In this document: positions 1 through 7,525 of the stretch, in pieces | How the letters are laid out: each line of letters starts with the position of its first letter | Position numbering within the stretch: the first letter of the stretch is position 1 | DNA from: Pseudomonadota bacterium | Lineage (GTDB): Bacteria; Pseudomonadota; Alphaproteobacteria; Acetobacterales; Acetobacteraceae | Reading direction: 5' to 3' | NCBI GenBank assembly: GCA_021808185.1 | Contig: JAKBCB010000099.1 | Span: 1-10,091, forward strand | Length of the DNA stretch: 10,091 nt | Program-made: the position numbers and the translations under genes | Notes under the pieces: generated by a model | What the model saw: the letters and a program-made list of their open reading frames with translations, nothing else | Told to the model about the DNA's origin: nothing | Databases searched by the model: none

Positions 1-226
1 CCGGGTAGGTGCGGTCCTTCATCTGCTTGATGTCGGCACCCGCGGCGAAGGCTTTCTCCGAGCCGGTCAGCACGATGGCGCCGATGCCGGGATCGGCGTC
101 GAATGCGAGCAGCCGCGCGCCGAGTTCGGCCATCAGTTCGTCGCACAGCGCATTCAGCGCCTGCGGACGGTTGAGGCGGATGAGGCCGACGCGGCCATGC
201 GTTTCGACGAGGATGAATTCGGGCAT
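1..226 (-). CDS. enoyl-CoA hydratase/isomerase family protein, N-terminal part
   Basis: The gene runs off the left edge, so only the first 75 residues are present. They show the crotonase fold start: a short beta strand, then GLIRLNRPQALNAL (about residues 14-27), which is the typical acyl-CoA binding segment. AFAAGADIKQM (about 59-69) follows and carries the oxyanion-hole backbone of this superfamily. The family hydrates trans-2-enoyl-CoA in fatty acid beta-oxidation, but members also act as isomerases, dehydrogenase partners or degradation enzymes. The catalytic Glu residues lie beyond the window, so the exact reaction cannot be named. The ATG at 226 is preceded by AGGGAG at a good distance. 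It follows mutM on the same strand with a 40-nt gap, so co-transcription is likely. Confidence 0.9.
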   Translation of the reverse strand, partial: MPEFILVETHGRVGLIRLNRPQALNALCDELMAELGARLLAFDADPGIGAIVLTGSEKAFAAGADIKQMKDRTYP

Positions 227-266
227 GTTTCGCTCCCTTGCGGCCGTATCGACCGGCTCTTCGTAG

Positions 267-1106
267 CTAGCGTTGCAGGCGCGGGCAATAGAAGCTGCCG
301 CGCCCGGACTGCACCACGCGGGCGATCCCGGGGCAGGCCGGCGGGCCGGGGCACGCCTCGCACGCCTTGCCCTCGCGCCCATACACGCGCCAGGCGTGCT
401 GGAAGTAGCCAAGCTCGCCGTCCGGTTGCACGTAGTCCCGCAGGCTCGACCCGCCGGCGGCGATCGCCTCGGTCAGCACCGCCTTGATCGCCGGCACCAG
501 CCGCGCGGCGCGCGCACCCGCCACGCTGTCCGCCCGTCGCAGCGGGCTGATGCGGGCGCGGAACAATGCCTCGCAGACATAAATATTGCCGAGCCCGGCC
601 ACCAGCCGCTGATCCAGCAGCGCCGCCTTGATCGGCGTGCGTTTCCCTGCCAGCACCGCCGAGAGCATCGAAGCGTCGAACGCCTCGCCCAGCGGCTCCG
701 GCCCGAGGCCGGCGAGCAGGCGGTGCGCGTCCTCGGCGTCGCTCGCCACCAGATCGAGCGAGCCGAATCGGCGCGGATCGACGAAGCCCACGCGCCAGCC
801 ATCGTCGGTGTGCAGGGACACATGCTCGTGAGCCACCGGCTCGGCATCGCTGACCGGCGCGATCAGCATGCGCCCGGACATGCCCAGATGGATCAGCAGG
901 CTCTCGCCGCGGTCCAGCCGCATCAGGATGTATTTCGCCCGGCGGCGAAAGCCGGTGACGCGCGCGCCGGTCAGGCGCTGGCCAAGCCCCTCCGGCAGCG
1001 GCCAGCGCAGATCGGGGCGGCCGATGCGCGCGCGCGCGATGACGCGCCCCTCAAGCCGCGCCCGCAGGCCGCGCATCACGGTTTCGACCTCGGGGAGTTC
1101 CGGCAT
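267..1106 (-). CDS. mutM: formamidopyrimidine-DNA glycosylase MutM (Fpg) with altered zinc finger
   Basis: Bifunctional DNA glycosylase/AP lyase that removes 8-oxoguanine and formamidopyrimidines in base excision repair. The protein is 279 residues, normal for the family. It begins MPELPEVETV, giving the catalytic Pro (residue 2) and Glu (3). FRRRAKY supplies the conserved Lys (58), and the helix-two-turn-helix region is seen in LDQRLVAGLGNIYVCEALF. The ATG at 1106 is chosen because Pro must follow Met directly; a longer reading to 1238 would run into ubiE. The C-terminus is odd. Family members end in a Cys4 zinc finger (C-X2-C-X16-C-X2-C). Here the cysteines are C249, C252, C258 and C274, and the expected last Cys is Leu277 (CPRLQR). 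The Arg in SGRGSFYC that contacts DNA is kept. Divergent from ubiE. Confidence 0.96.
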   Translation of the reverse strand: MPELPEVETVMRGLRARLEGRVIARARIGRPDLRWPLPEGLGQRLTGARVTGFRRRAKYILMRLDRGESLLIHLGMSGRMLIAPVSDAEPVAHEHVSLHTDDGWRVGFVDPRRFGSLDLVASDAEDAHRLLAGLGPEPLGEAFDASMLSAVLAGKRTPIKAALLDQRLVAGLGNIYVCEALFRARISPLRRADSVAGARAARLVPAIKAVLTEAIAAGGSSLRDYVQPDGELGYFQHAWRVYGREGKACEACPGPPACPGIARVVQSGRGSFYCPRLQR

Positions 1107-1135
1107 GGCTGCGAACCACGCTATACGTGGCGGCC
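1107..1135. promoter_or_regulatory. 29-bp divergent mutM/ubiE intergenic region with inverted repeat
   Basis: The whole space between the two divergent start codons is 29 bp. It contains CCACG-CTATA-CGTGG at 1116-1130, a perfect 5-bp inverted repeat around an AT-only-but-one centre in otherwise GC-rich DNA. The centre read on the minus strand gives a TATAGC-like -10 element very close to the mutM start. A promoter this close would give a very short or leaderless mutM transcript. The ubiE promoter would then have to lie inside mutM. Operator or promoter function is inferred only. Confidence 0.4.
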
Positions 1136-1885
1136 ATGAGCGACAATACGGATGCGACGACCGATTTCGGCTTCCGCGACGTGCCGGTGGCGGACAAAAA
1201 ACCGCTGGTCCGCGCGGTTTTCGAGAGTGTGGCGCCACGCTACGACCTGATGAACGATCTGATGTCGCTCGGCGTGCATCGGGTCTGGAAGCGGATTTTC
1301 GTCACCGCGCTGGACCCGCGGCCGAACCGGCGGCTGCTCGATCTCGCGGGCGGCACGGGCGATATTTCCTTCGCCTGGCTGGCGCGCGGCGGTGGGCCCG
1401 TGGTGATGTCGGACATCAACCCGGCCATGCTCGGCGTCGGGCGCGACCGTGCGTTGCAGCGCGGCTTCGCCAGCGGCCTGTCGTTCCTGGTCGCCGATGC
1501 GGAACGCCTGCCGCTGCCGGACCGCTGCATGGACCGTGTTTCCATCGCGTTCGGATTGCGCAACTGCACCGACAAGGCGGCCGTGCTGGCCGAGGCGCGG
1601 CGCGTGCTCAAGCCCGGCGGGCGGTTTTTCTGCCTGGAATTCTCGCGCCTGAAGATCGATGCGTTCCGCCCGATCTACGACGCCTGGAGCTTCTCCGTGC
1701 TGCCGCGCCTTGGCGCGCGTTTCGCGGGCGATGCGGACAGCTACCAGTACCTCGCCGAAAGCATTCGCATGTTTCCCGATCAGGCAACGCTCGCGGGGAT
1801 GATGGAAACGGCGGGGCTGTCGCGCGTGCACGTACAGAACCTGTCGGGCGGGATCGCCGCGATCCATAGCGGCTGGCGGCTGTGA
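1136..1885 (+). CDS. ubiE: ubiquinone/menaquinone biosynthesis C-methyltransferase UbiE
   Basis: SAM-dependent C-methyltransferase of quinone biosynthesis. It methylates 2-polyprenyl-6-methoxy-1,4-benzoquinol (and, where present, demethylmenaquinol). The 249-residue protein matches the family length. Visible landmarks are YDLMNDLMSLGVHRVWKR (about 36-53), SAM motif I LLDLAGGTGD (67-76), the acidic end of strand 2 in MSDINPAM, motif II DAERLPLPD and the diagnostic LKPGGRFFCLEFS (158-170). The ATG at 1136 gives the family-like N-terminus; an in-frame GTG at 1127 would add three residues and cannot be excluded, and neither has a strong ribosome binding site. It overlaps coaBC by 4 bases and heads the ubiE-coaBC-dut operon. 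ubiB, often next in related genomes, is not here. Confidence 0.95.
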   Translation: MSDNTDATTDFGFRDVPVADKKPLVRAVFESVAPRYDLMNDLMSLGVHRVWKRIFVTALDPRPNRRLLDLAGGTGDISFAWLARGGGPVVMSDINPAMLGVGRDRALQRGFASGLSFLVADAERLPLPDRCMDRVSIAFGLRNCTDKAAVLAEARRVLKPGGRFFCLEFSRLKIDAFRPIYDAWSFSVLPRLGARFAGDADSYQYLAESIRMFPDQATLAGMMETAGLSRVHVQNLSGGIAAIHSGWRL

Positions 1886-3087
1886 CGCTCGCGGGCAAGC
1901 GGGTTCTGCTGATCGTCGCGGGCGGCATCGCCGCCTTCAAGGTGCCCGAACTCGTCCGCCTGCTGCGCAAGCAGGACTGCGGTGTGACCGCCGTGCTGAC
2001 CAAGGCGGGGGCGCAGTTCGTCACCCCGCTGTCGTTGCAGGTGCTCACCGAAAACAAGGTCTACACGAATCTGTTCTCGCTGACCGACGAGAACGAGATG
2101 GGGCACATCGAATTGTCCCGCGCCGCCGACCTTGTGGTGGTCGCGCCCGCGACGGCGAACATTCTGGCGCGCATGGCGGCGGGGATCGCCGAGGATCTGG
2201 CGACCACGCTGCTGCTGGCCACCGACAAGCGGGTGCTGGTGGCGCCGGCGATGAACGTGCGCATGTGGCTGCATCCGGCGACGGTGGCGAACATGGCGAC
2301 ACTCGCCGCGCGCGGGGTGGCGGTGGTCGGGCCGGACGAGGGGGTGATGGCCTGCAACGAATACGGTTTTGGCCGCCTCGCCGAGCCGCCGGCCATCGTC
2401 GCCGCCATCGCAGCACTGCTGGCGACGGCCGACAAGCCACTGGCGGGAAAACATATTCTCGTCACCAGCGGGCCGACGCACGAGCCGATCGACCCGGTGC
2501 GCTACATCGCCAACCGCAGCAGCGGCCGCCAGGGCCACGCCATCGCCGCCGCGCTGGCCGAACTCGGCGCGCGCGTGAGCCTGGTCAGCGGGCCGGTCGG
2601 CATCGCCGATCCGCCCGGCGTGGAGGTGCGGCATGTCGAGACGGCGGAGCAGATGCTCGCCGCCTGCCGCGCGGCGCTGCCGGCGGATGCCGGAGTGTTC
2701 GCCGCCGCCGTGGCCGATTGGCGCGTGGCCAACGCGGCGGACCTGAAATTGAAGAAGGCGCCAGGCGCCCCGCCGCCCGACCTCGCGCTGACGCCGAATC
2801 CCGATATTCTGACAACGATCGCCGCCCCCGGCCCGCTGCGCCCGCGCCTCGTGGTGGGGTTCGCTGCCGAGACGCACGATCTTCTTCGTTACGCCGAGGA
2901 CAAGCGGCGGAGAAAAGGCTGCGACTGGATCGTGGCGAACGATGTCGGCGCGGGGACGGCCATCATGGGTGGGACGGAGAACGAAGTGCACCTGTTGACC
3001 GAAGCCGGGTTCGAGGACTGGCCGCGCGCCGGCAAGGACGAGGTGGCGCGCCGGCTTGCGCGCCGGATCGCGGAGGCTCTGGCATGA
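1882..3087 (+). CDS. coaBC: bifunctional phosphopantothenoylcysteine decarboxylase / phosphopantothenate-cysteine ligase
   Basis: Catalyses two successive steps of coenzyme A synthesis: ligation of cysteine to 4'-phosphopantothenate and decarboxylation to 4'-phosphopantetheine. The 401-residue protein is full length. The N-terminal flavoprotein CoaC domain (about 1-185) has the catalytic His75 in GHIELS, the PAMN substrate motif (122-125) and the MACNEYGFGRLAEP flap with Cys158. The CoaB domain (about 190-400) begins ILVTSGPTHEPIDPVRYIAN and has the ADLKLKK lysine segment near 277-282. The start is GTG at 1882, overlapping the ubiE stop as GTGA, so translational coupling is likely. The next gene starts inside its stop codon (ATGA). 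Nothing suggests loss of function. Confidence 0.97.
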   Translation: MTLAGKRVLLIVAGGIAAFKVPELVRLLRKQDCGVTAVLTKAGAQFVTPLSLQVLTENKVYTNLFSLTDENEMGHIELSRAADLVVVAPATANILARMAAGIAEDLATTLLLATDKRVLVAPAMNVRMWLHPATVANMATLAARGVAVVGPDEGVMACNEYGFGRLAEPPAIVAAIAALLATADKPLAGKHILVTSGPTHEPIDPVRYIANRSSGRQGHAIAAALAELGARVSLVSGPVGIADPPGVEVRHVETAEQMLAACRAALPADAGVFAAAVADWRVANAADLKLKKAPGAPPPDLALTPNPDILTTIAAPGPLRPRLVVGFAAETHDLLRYAEDKRRRKGCDWIVANDVGAGTAIMGGTENEVHLLTEAGFEDWPRAGKDEVARRLARRIAEALA

Positions 3088-3536
3088 GCACCGTGCCCGT
3101 CGCCGTCCTGCGCCTGCCCCATGCCGAGGGCCTGCCGCTGCCCGCCTATGCCACCGCCGGGGCCGCCGGGATGGACCTGCTCGCCGCCGTGACCGAGCCG
3201 GTGACGCTGGCCCCGGGCGCGCGGACGCTGGTGCCGACGGGGCTGAAGATCGCCCTGCCGGCGGGCTACGAACTCCAGGTGCGTCCGCGCTCGGGCCTTG
3301 CGCTCAAGCACGGCATCATCCTGCCAAATTCCCCCGGCACGGTGGACGAGGATTACCGTGGCGAATTGCAAGTGATTGTGATGAATGCAGGGGAGGCGGC
3401 GTTTACCATCGAGCGGGGAATGCGCATCGCCCAGGCGGTGGTCTCGCCCGTCGTGCGCGCCCGCTGGCAGGAGGTGGACACCCTGCCGGAGACGGTGCGC
3501 GGCGAGGGCGGGTTCGGCAGCACCGGCACGCGCTGA
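3084..3536 (+). CDS. dut: dUTP diphosphatase (trimeric dUTPase)
   Basis: Hydrolyses dUTP to dUMP and pyrophosphate, keeping uracil out of DNA and feeding dTMP synthesis. The protein is 150 residues and has all five motifs of the homotrimeric family: AGMDLLA (28-34), PRSGLALKHGI (68-78), GTVDEDYRGE (85-94, with the water-activating Asp88), RIAQ (114-117) and RGEGGFGSTG (139-148), the last being the P-loop-like C-terminal arm that closes over the substrate. The ATG at 3084 overlaps the coaBC stop by 4 bases, so it is the last gene of the operon. A large inverted repeat follows. Confidence 0.97.
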   Translation: MSTVPVAVLRLPHAEGLPLPAYATAGAAGMDLLAAVTEPVTLAPGARTLVPTGLKIALPAGYELQVRPRSGLALKHGIILPNSPGTVDEDYRGELQVIVMNAGEAAFTIERGMRIAQAVVSPVVRARWQEVDTLPETVRGEGGFGSTGTR

Positions 3537-3537
3537 G

Positions 3538-3603
3538 GGCGCGCGCGCGTCACCGGAGCGTCATCGTCGGGCAACACTTGGTCGGATGACACGGGCGCGC
3601 GCC
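3538..3603. repeat. large interrupted inverted repeat after dut
   Basis: The outer arms 3538-3550 and 3591-3603 pair at 12 of 13 positions (GGCGCGCGC type). An inner stem GTCATC (3560-3565) with GATGAC (3585-3590) stacks directly on it, leaving a 9-nt bulge on one side and a 19-nt loop. It starts two bases after the dut stop and ends 43 bases before the permease start. There is no T-run on either strand, so it is not a standard intrinsic terminator. It may stabilise or end the dut mRNA, or act on the downstream leader. Confidence 0.45.
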
Positions 3604-3646
3604 ATGCGCTAAGTGGCGCCGCCGGATCGCGGCACCGCCACATGGG

Positions 3647-5386
3647 ATGCGCCAGATGTCCAGTACCGTCCATCCGGCCCTGGCCCTCGGCCGGCGGCTG
3701 CCGAACGTGTGGGATCTCGCGGCGCTGGTCTGCGTGTTCGCGCTCATCATGGCCTTCGCCCATGCCGCCCCGGGCACGCTGAAGCCGATCGACGCGCCGG
3801 AGGCGCTGGCCGTCGATCTCAGCCCGGCGAACCTGCCAGAATACGCGCTGCGTACCACCATGCGCATGTTCGCGGCGCTCGCGGCCTCGCTGCTGTTCAC
3901 CTTCACCTATGCGCCGTGGGCGGCGAAAAGCCGCCGCGCCGGGCTGGTGCTGGTCCCCATTCTCGACATGCTGCAATCGGTGCCGATCCTGGGGTTCCTG
4001 TCGTTCACCACGGTCTTTTTCATGAGCCTGTTCCCCGGCCGCGTGCTGGGGTTGGAACTGGCGGCGATCTTCGCGATCTTCACCAGCCAGGCCTGGAACA
4101 TGGCGTTCAGCTTCTACCAGTCGCTGACCACGACGCCGGCCGATCTGGAGGAAGCGACGCGCAGCTTCCATCTGACCGGCTGGCAGCGGTTCTGGCGGCT
4201 GGATGTGCCGTTCGCCATGCCGGGGCTGGTATGGAACACCATGCTGTCGATGTCGGGCGGCTGGTTCTTCGTCGTCGCGTCCGAGGCGATCACGCTGGGC
4301 GACAAGACCTGGACGTTGCCCGGCATCGGCTCCTACGTCGCCATGGCGCTGGACAAGCGCGACATGGGCGCCGTGCTGTGGGCGATCCTGGCGATGCTGG
4401 TGGTGATCGTGCTGTACGATCAGTTGCTGTTCCGCCCGCTGGTGGCGTGGTCGGCGAAATTCCGCTTCGAAATGACGGCGAGCGCCACGGCGGAAGACCC
4501 GTGGCTGCTGAAGCTGCTGCGCCGCACGCGGGCGCTGCGCGTGGCCGGCGGCGCCATTGTCGATGTGTTCAGCGCCATCGGCTCCTGGCGCATCGGCCGC
4601 CCGGTCGGCCGCGTGGCCAATGTCGCCGCGCCGCGCTCGCGCGCGGGCGACGCGGTGTTCTTCGCGCTGATCGCGGTCGTGGTCGGCTTCGCGGTGTGGA
4701 AGGTGTTCGAGTACGTCGCCTCGAACAATGTCGGCTTTGCCGATCTGGGGGCCGCGGTGGGCCTGGGCTTCATCACGCTGGTCCGCGTGATGGTGCTGAT
4801 CGCGCTGGCGAGCCTCGTCTGGGTGCCGGTGGGGGTGTGGATCGGGCTGCGACCGGTCTGGGCGCGGCGCATCCAGGTGCTGGCGCAGTTCCTCGCGGCG
4901 TTCCCGGCCAATCTGCTGTTCCCGATCTTCGTCGTGGTGATCGTGCGCTTCCATCTGACGCCGGACATCTGGCTGACGCCGCTAATGATCCTGGGAACAC
5001 AGTGGTATATCTTGTTCAACGTCGTCGCCGGCGCCTCGGCCTTTCCCGGCGACTTGCAGGAAGTGGCAAAGAATTTCCGTGTCGGCGGTTGGCTGTGGTG
5101 GCGGCGCGTGATGCTGCCGGGGATTTTCCCGTATTTCGTCACCGGCGCCATCACCGCGTCCGGCGGGTCGTGGAACGCCTCCATCGTCTCCGAAGTTGCC
5201 TCGTGGGGCGACGACAAGCTCTCGGCGCACGGGCTGGGCGCCTACATCGCGCATCAGACGGACGCGGGCGATTTTCCGCGCATCGTGCTGGGCGTGGTGG
5301 TGATGTCGGCCTACGTGCTGCTGTTCAATCGCATGGTGTGGCGGCCGCTGTATGCCTTCGCCACGAAACGCCTGACGCTCGACTGA
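3647..5386 (+). CDS. duplicated (fused) ABC transporter permease, NitT/TauT-like anion type
   Basis: Inner-membrane channel protein of 579 residues in which two permease domains are joined. Each half ends with an ABC permease coupling loop: EEATRSFHLTGWQRFWRLDVP (about 168-188) and QEVAKNFRVGGWLWWRRVMLP (about 481-501). The sequence after each loop is clearly repeated: SGGWFFVVASE versus SGGSWNASIVSE, then GIGSYVA versus GLGAYIA, then FRPLVAW versus WRPLYAF. The linker (about 270-335) is basic and carries no obvious domain. This matches the duplicated anion-permease family (COG4986 type), whose substrates are poorly known. The two halves can form the whole channel with two copies of the following ATPase, 17 bp downstream. 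ATG 3647 is taken; ATG 3656 is an alternative, and neither has a strong ribosome binding site. No substrate-binding protein is seen. Confidence 0.88.
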   Translation: MRQMSSTVHPALALGRRLPNVWDLAALVCVFALIMAFAHAAPGTLKPIDAPEALAVDLSPANLPEYALRTTMRMFAALAASLLFTFTYAPWAAKSRRAGLVLVPILDMLQSVPILGFLSFTTVFFMSLFPGRVLGLELAAIFAIFTSQAWNMAFSFYQSLTTTPADLEEATRSFHLTGWQRFWRLDVPFAMPGLVWNTMLSMSGGWFFVVASEAITLGDKTWTLPGIGSYVAMALDKRDMGAVLWAILAMLVVIVLYDQLLFRPLVAWSAKFRFEMTASATAEDPWLLKLLRRTRALRVAGGAIVDVFSAIGSWRIGRPVGRVANVAAPRSRAGDAVFFALIAVVVGFAVWKVFEYVASNNVGFADLGAAVGLGFITLVRVMVLIALASLVWVPVGVWIGLRPVWARRIQVLAQFLAAFPANLLFPIFVVVIVRFHLTPDIWLTPLMILGTQWYILFNVVAGASAFPGDLQEVAKNFRVGGWLWWRRVMLPGIFPYFVTGAITASGGSWNASIVSEVASWGDDKLSAHGLGAYIAHQTDAGDFPRIVLGVVVMSAYVLLFNRMVWRPLYAFATKRLTLD

Positions 5387-5403
5387 GAAAAGGGGACGCC
5401 GCC

Positions 5404-6729
5404 GTGGATGCGACCGTGAATGCCCCGTTGCTGGAAGTGCGGGCCTGCCGGCAATCCTACCACAAGGACAGCAGCGCCGACCTGCTGGTGCTGGAGGATG
5501 TCAACGTCGCCATCGCCAGCGGCGAGATCGTGGGCCTGCTCGGCCGCTCCGGCTCGGGCAAATCCACGCTGCTGCGCATCGTCGCCGGCCTGCTGACGCC
5601 CACGGCGGGCGAGGTGCAATGGCGCGGTGCCCGCGTCACCGGCCCGACGCAGGGCGTGGCGATGGTGTTCCAGTCCTTCGCGCTGTTCCCGTGGCTGACG
5701 GTGCAGGAGAACGTCGAACTCGGGCTGGAGGCGCAGGGTGTCGCGCGTGCCGAGCGGGACAAGCGCGCCGAGGAAGCCATCGACCTGATCGGCCTCGGCG
5801 GCTACGAGAGCGCCTATCCGAAGGAGCTTTCCGGCGGCATGCGCCAGCGCGTCGGCCTCGCGCGCGCGCTGGTGGTGCACCCGGATCTGCTGCTGATGGA
5901 CGAGCCGTTCTCGGCGCTGGACGTACTGACGGCCGAGACGCTGCGTACCGATCTGATCGACCTTTGGTCCGACCGCAAGCTGCCGATCAAGTCGATCCTG
6001 ATGGTGACGCACAACATCGAGGAAGCGGTGCTGATGTGCGACCGCATCCTGGTGTTCTCCTCCAACCCCGGCCGCGTGGCGAACGAATTGCGGGTGCCGT
6101 TCCCGCATCCGCGCAACCGCCACGACCCGGCGTTCCGGCAGTTCGTGGACGACATCTACGCCATCATGACGCGCCGCGCGCCGGCCGCCCCCAAGACCGC
6201 GGCGGCCGCGATGCCGGCGGTGGACGCGACCTTTGCGACACCCATGCAGCCGGTCTCCACCAACCTGCTCGCGGGCCTGCTGGAGACGCTGGCGGGCCAC
6301 CCCTACCAGGGCCGCGCCGACCTGCCCGCGCTGGCCGCCGCCCTGCAACTGGAGGCGGACGAGTTGCTGCCGATGGGCGAGGCGCTGCAACTGCTCGGCT
6401 TCGGCGTGCTGGAGGAAGGCGACCTGAAGCTGACCGATGGCGGGCGGGAATTCGCCCATGCCGACACCGACGGGCGCAAGGCGCTGTTCGCCGCCGCCCT
6501 GCGCGCCCATGTGCCGCTGGTGGCCGCGATCCGCCGCACGCTGGACGAGCGGTGGAACCATCGCGCCTCCGCCGTGCGCTTCCGCGACGAGTTGGAAGAC
6601 CACATGTCGCCCGACTACGCGGACGACACGCTGCGCACCGCGATCTCCTGGGGCCGCTACGCCGAGCTGTACAGCTACGACGAGGAAGCGGCACAATTCA
6701 GCCTGGAGGATGTCGAGACGGCGGCGTAG
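5404..6729 (+). CDS. ABC transporter ATP-binding protein with C-terminal AAA-associated domain
   Basis: ATPase partner of the preceding permease, 441 residues. The nucleotide-binding domain (about 8-255) is complete: Walker A GRSGSGKST (47-55), Q-loop Gln90 in MVFQSFALFPW, signature LSGGMRQR (142-149), Walker B LLLMDEP (162-168) and switch His203 in VTHNIEEA. It resembles the nitrate/sulfonate/taurine (SsuB/TauB) class. An Ala/Pro-rich linker (about 258-283) leads to a domain of about 150 residues (285-435) of the AAA-associated C-terminal type (PF09821-like), often fused to ATPases that go with duplicated permeases and thought to be regulatory. The start is GTG 5404, with AAGGGG about 7 nt upstream. 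The same frame is open for a long way upstream, but that part overlaps the permease and is not coding. Confidence 0.9.
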   Translation: MDATVNAPLLEVRACRQSYHKDSSADLLVLEDVNVAIASGEIVGLLGRSGSGKSTLLRIVAGLLTPTAGEVQWRGARVTGPTQGVAMVFQSFALFPWLTVQENVELGLEAQGVARAERDKRAEEAIDLIGLGGYESAYPKELSGGMRQRVGLARALVVHPDLLLMDEPFSALDVLTAETLRTDLIDLWSDRKLPIKSILMVTHNIEEAVLMCDRILVFSSNPGRVANELRVPFPHPRNRHDPAFRQFVDDIYAIMTRRAPAAPKTAAAAMPAVDATFATPMQPVSTNLLAGLLETLAGHPYQGRADLPALAAALQLEADELLPMGEALQLLGFGVLEEGDLKLTDGGREFAHADTDGRKALFAAALRAHVPLVAAIRRTLDERWNHRASAVRFRDELEDHMSPDYADDTLRTAISWGRYAELYSYDEEAAQFSLEDVETAA

Positions 6730-6757
6730 CGTGCCGTATCGTCCGAGTGAGAGAACG

Positions 6758-7447
6758 ATGGCGCACGAGGAATTCCATCACGGCCACCGCGTCGGTTGGC
6801 TGCGCGCTTCGGTGCTGGGGGCCAATGACGGGCTGGTGTCCACCGCCAGCCTGGTGCTCGGCGTGGCCTCGGCGCAGGCGAGCCATGGCAGCATCCTGAT
6901 CGCGGGGCTGGCCGGGCTGGTCGCGGGGGCGATGGCGATGGCCGCCGGCGAATACGTCTCCGTCAGTTCCCAGGCCGATACCGAACAGGCCGATCTGGCG
7001 AAGGAAAGCCACGCGCTCACCACCGACCATGCGGGCGAACACCTGGAACTCGCGCAGATCTATGTCGAGCGCGGGCTGTCCGTCGATCTGGCGCACGAAG
7101 TCGCCCGGCAACTCATGGCCCACGACGCGCTGGGCGCGCACGCGCGCGACGAACTCGGCATCAGCGAGGTGCTTCGCGCCCGGCCGTTGCAGGCGGCCCT
7201 GGCATCGGCGGCGAGCTTCGTGGTGGGCGCGGTGCTGCCCATGCTGATCGTGGTGCTGTCGCCCCCGGGCGCGCTGATCCCCGTTGTCACCGGCGGATCG
7301 CTGGTGTTCCTGGCCGTTCTGGGCGCCGTCGCCGCGCGGGCGGGCGGGGCGCCGATGGCGCGGGGCGCGGCGCGGGTGCTGATCTGGGGCGCCTTGGCGA
7401 TGGCCATGACGGCGGGCGTCGGGGCGTTGATCGGCACGCCGGTCTGA
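6758..7447 (+). CDS. VIT1/CCC1-family Fe2+/Mn2+ transporter
   Basis: Membrane transporter of 229 residues, the usual size for bacterial VIT family members, which move iron or manganese out of the cytosol. It starts with a His-rich tail (HEEFHHGHR), then TM1 with the family motif GANDGLVSTASLVLGV (about 21-36) and TM2 with GLVAGAMAMAAGEYVSVSSQ (53-72). A soluble metal-binding region rich in Glu and His follows (about 73-125), including ESHALTTDHAGEHLELA and the DELG end. Three C-terminal membrane segments lie at about 135-157, 162-183 and 198-226. The ATG at 6758 has GAGAGA just upstream; an in-frame GTG at 6731 is less likely. The gap to the ATPase gene is 28 bp, so it is probably in the same transcript. 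Confidence 0.9.
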   Translation: MAHEEFHHGHRVGWLRASVLGANDGLVSTASLVLGVASAQASHGSILIAGLAGLVAGAMAMAAGEYVSVSSQADTEQADLAKESHALTTDHAGEHLELAQIYVERGLSVDLAHEVARQLMAHDALGAHARDELGISEVLRARPLQAALASAASFVVGAVLPMLIVVLSPPGALIPVVTGGSLVFLAVLGAVAARAGGAPMARGAARVLIWGALAMAMTAGVGALIGTPV

Positions 7448-7525
7448 ACGGCGCCAGGGCGTGCTTGAGGCACGGCGGGCAGCGGCGCAGGATCGCGGAC
7501 GTGACCCCCGCGCGGAGGAACGACC

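Noticed and set aside
1107..1238. N-terminal extension of MutM
   Set aside because: The active-site Pro must directly follow the initiator Met, and the extension would overlap ubiE.
1780..2991. Antisense frame of 403 codons opposite coaBC
   Set aside because: coaBC is a complete, motif-perfect gene on the plus strand; the antisense product is compositionally biased and has no recognisable family.
3353..4954. Long antisense frame (533 codons) across dut and the permease
   Set aside because: Its product is low-complexity His/Arg/Gln-rich sequence typical of the shadow of a GC-rich gene; the opposite strand encodes clear families.
3613..5403. Open frame running in front of the ABC ATPase, as if one 1038-residue protein started at 3613
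   Set aside because: It overlaps the permease gene in another frame, its translation is Arg/Gly/Ala-rich without any domain, and the ATPase has its own ribosome binding site and GTG at 5404.
7460..7474. Small hairpin CGTGC-TTGAG-GCACG after the VIT gene
   Set aside because: Only five base pairs and no T-run, too weak to call a terminator.
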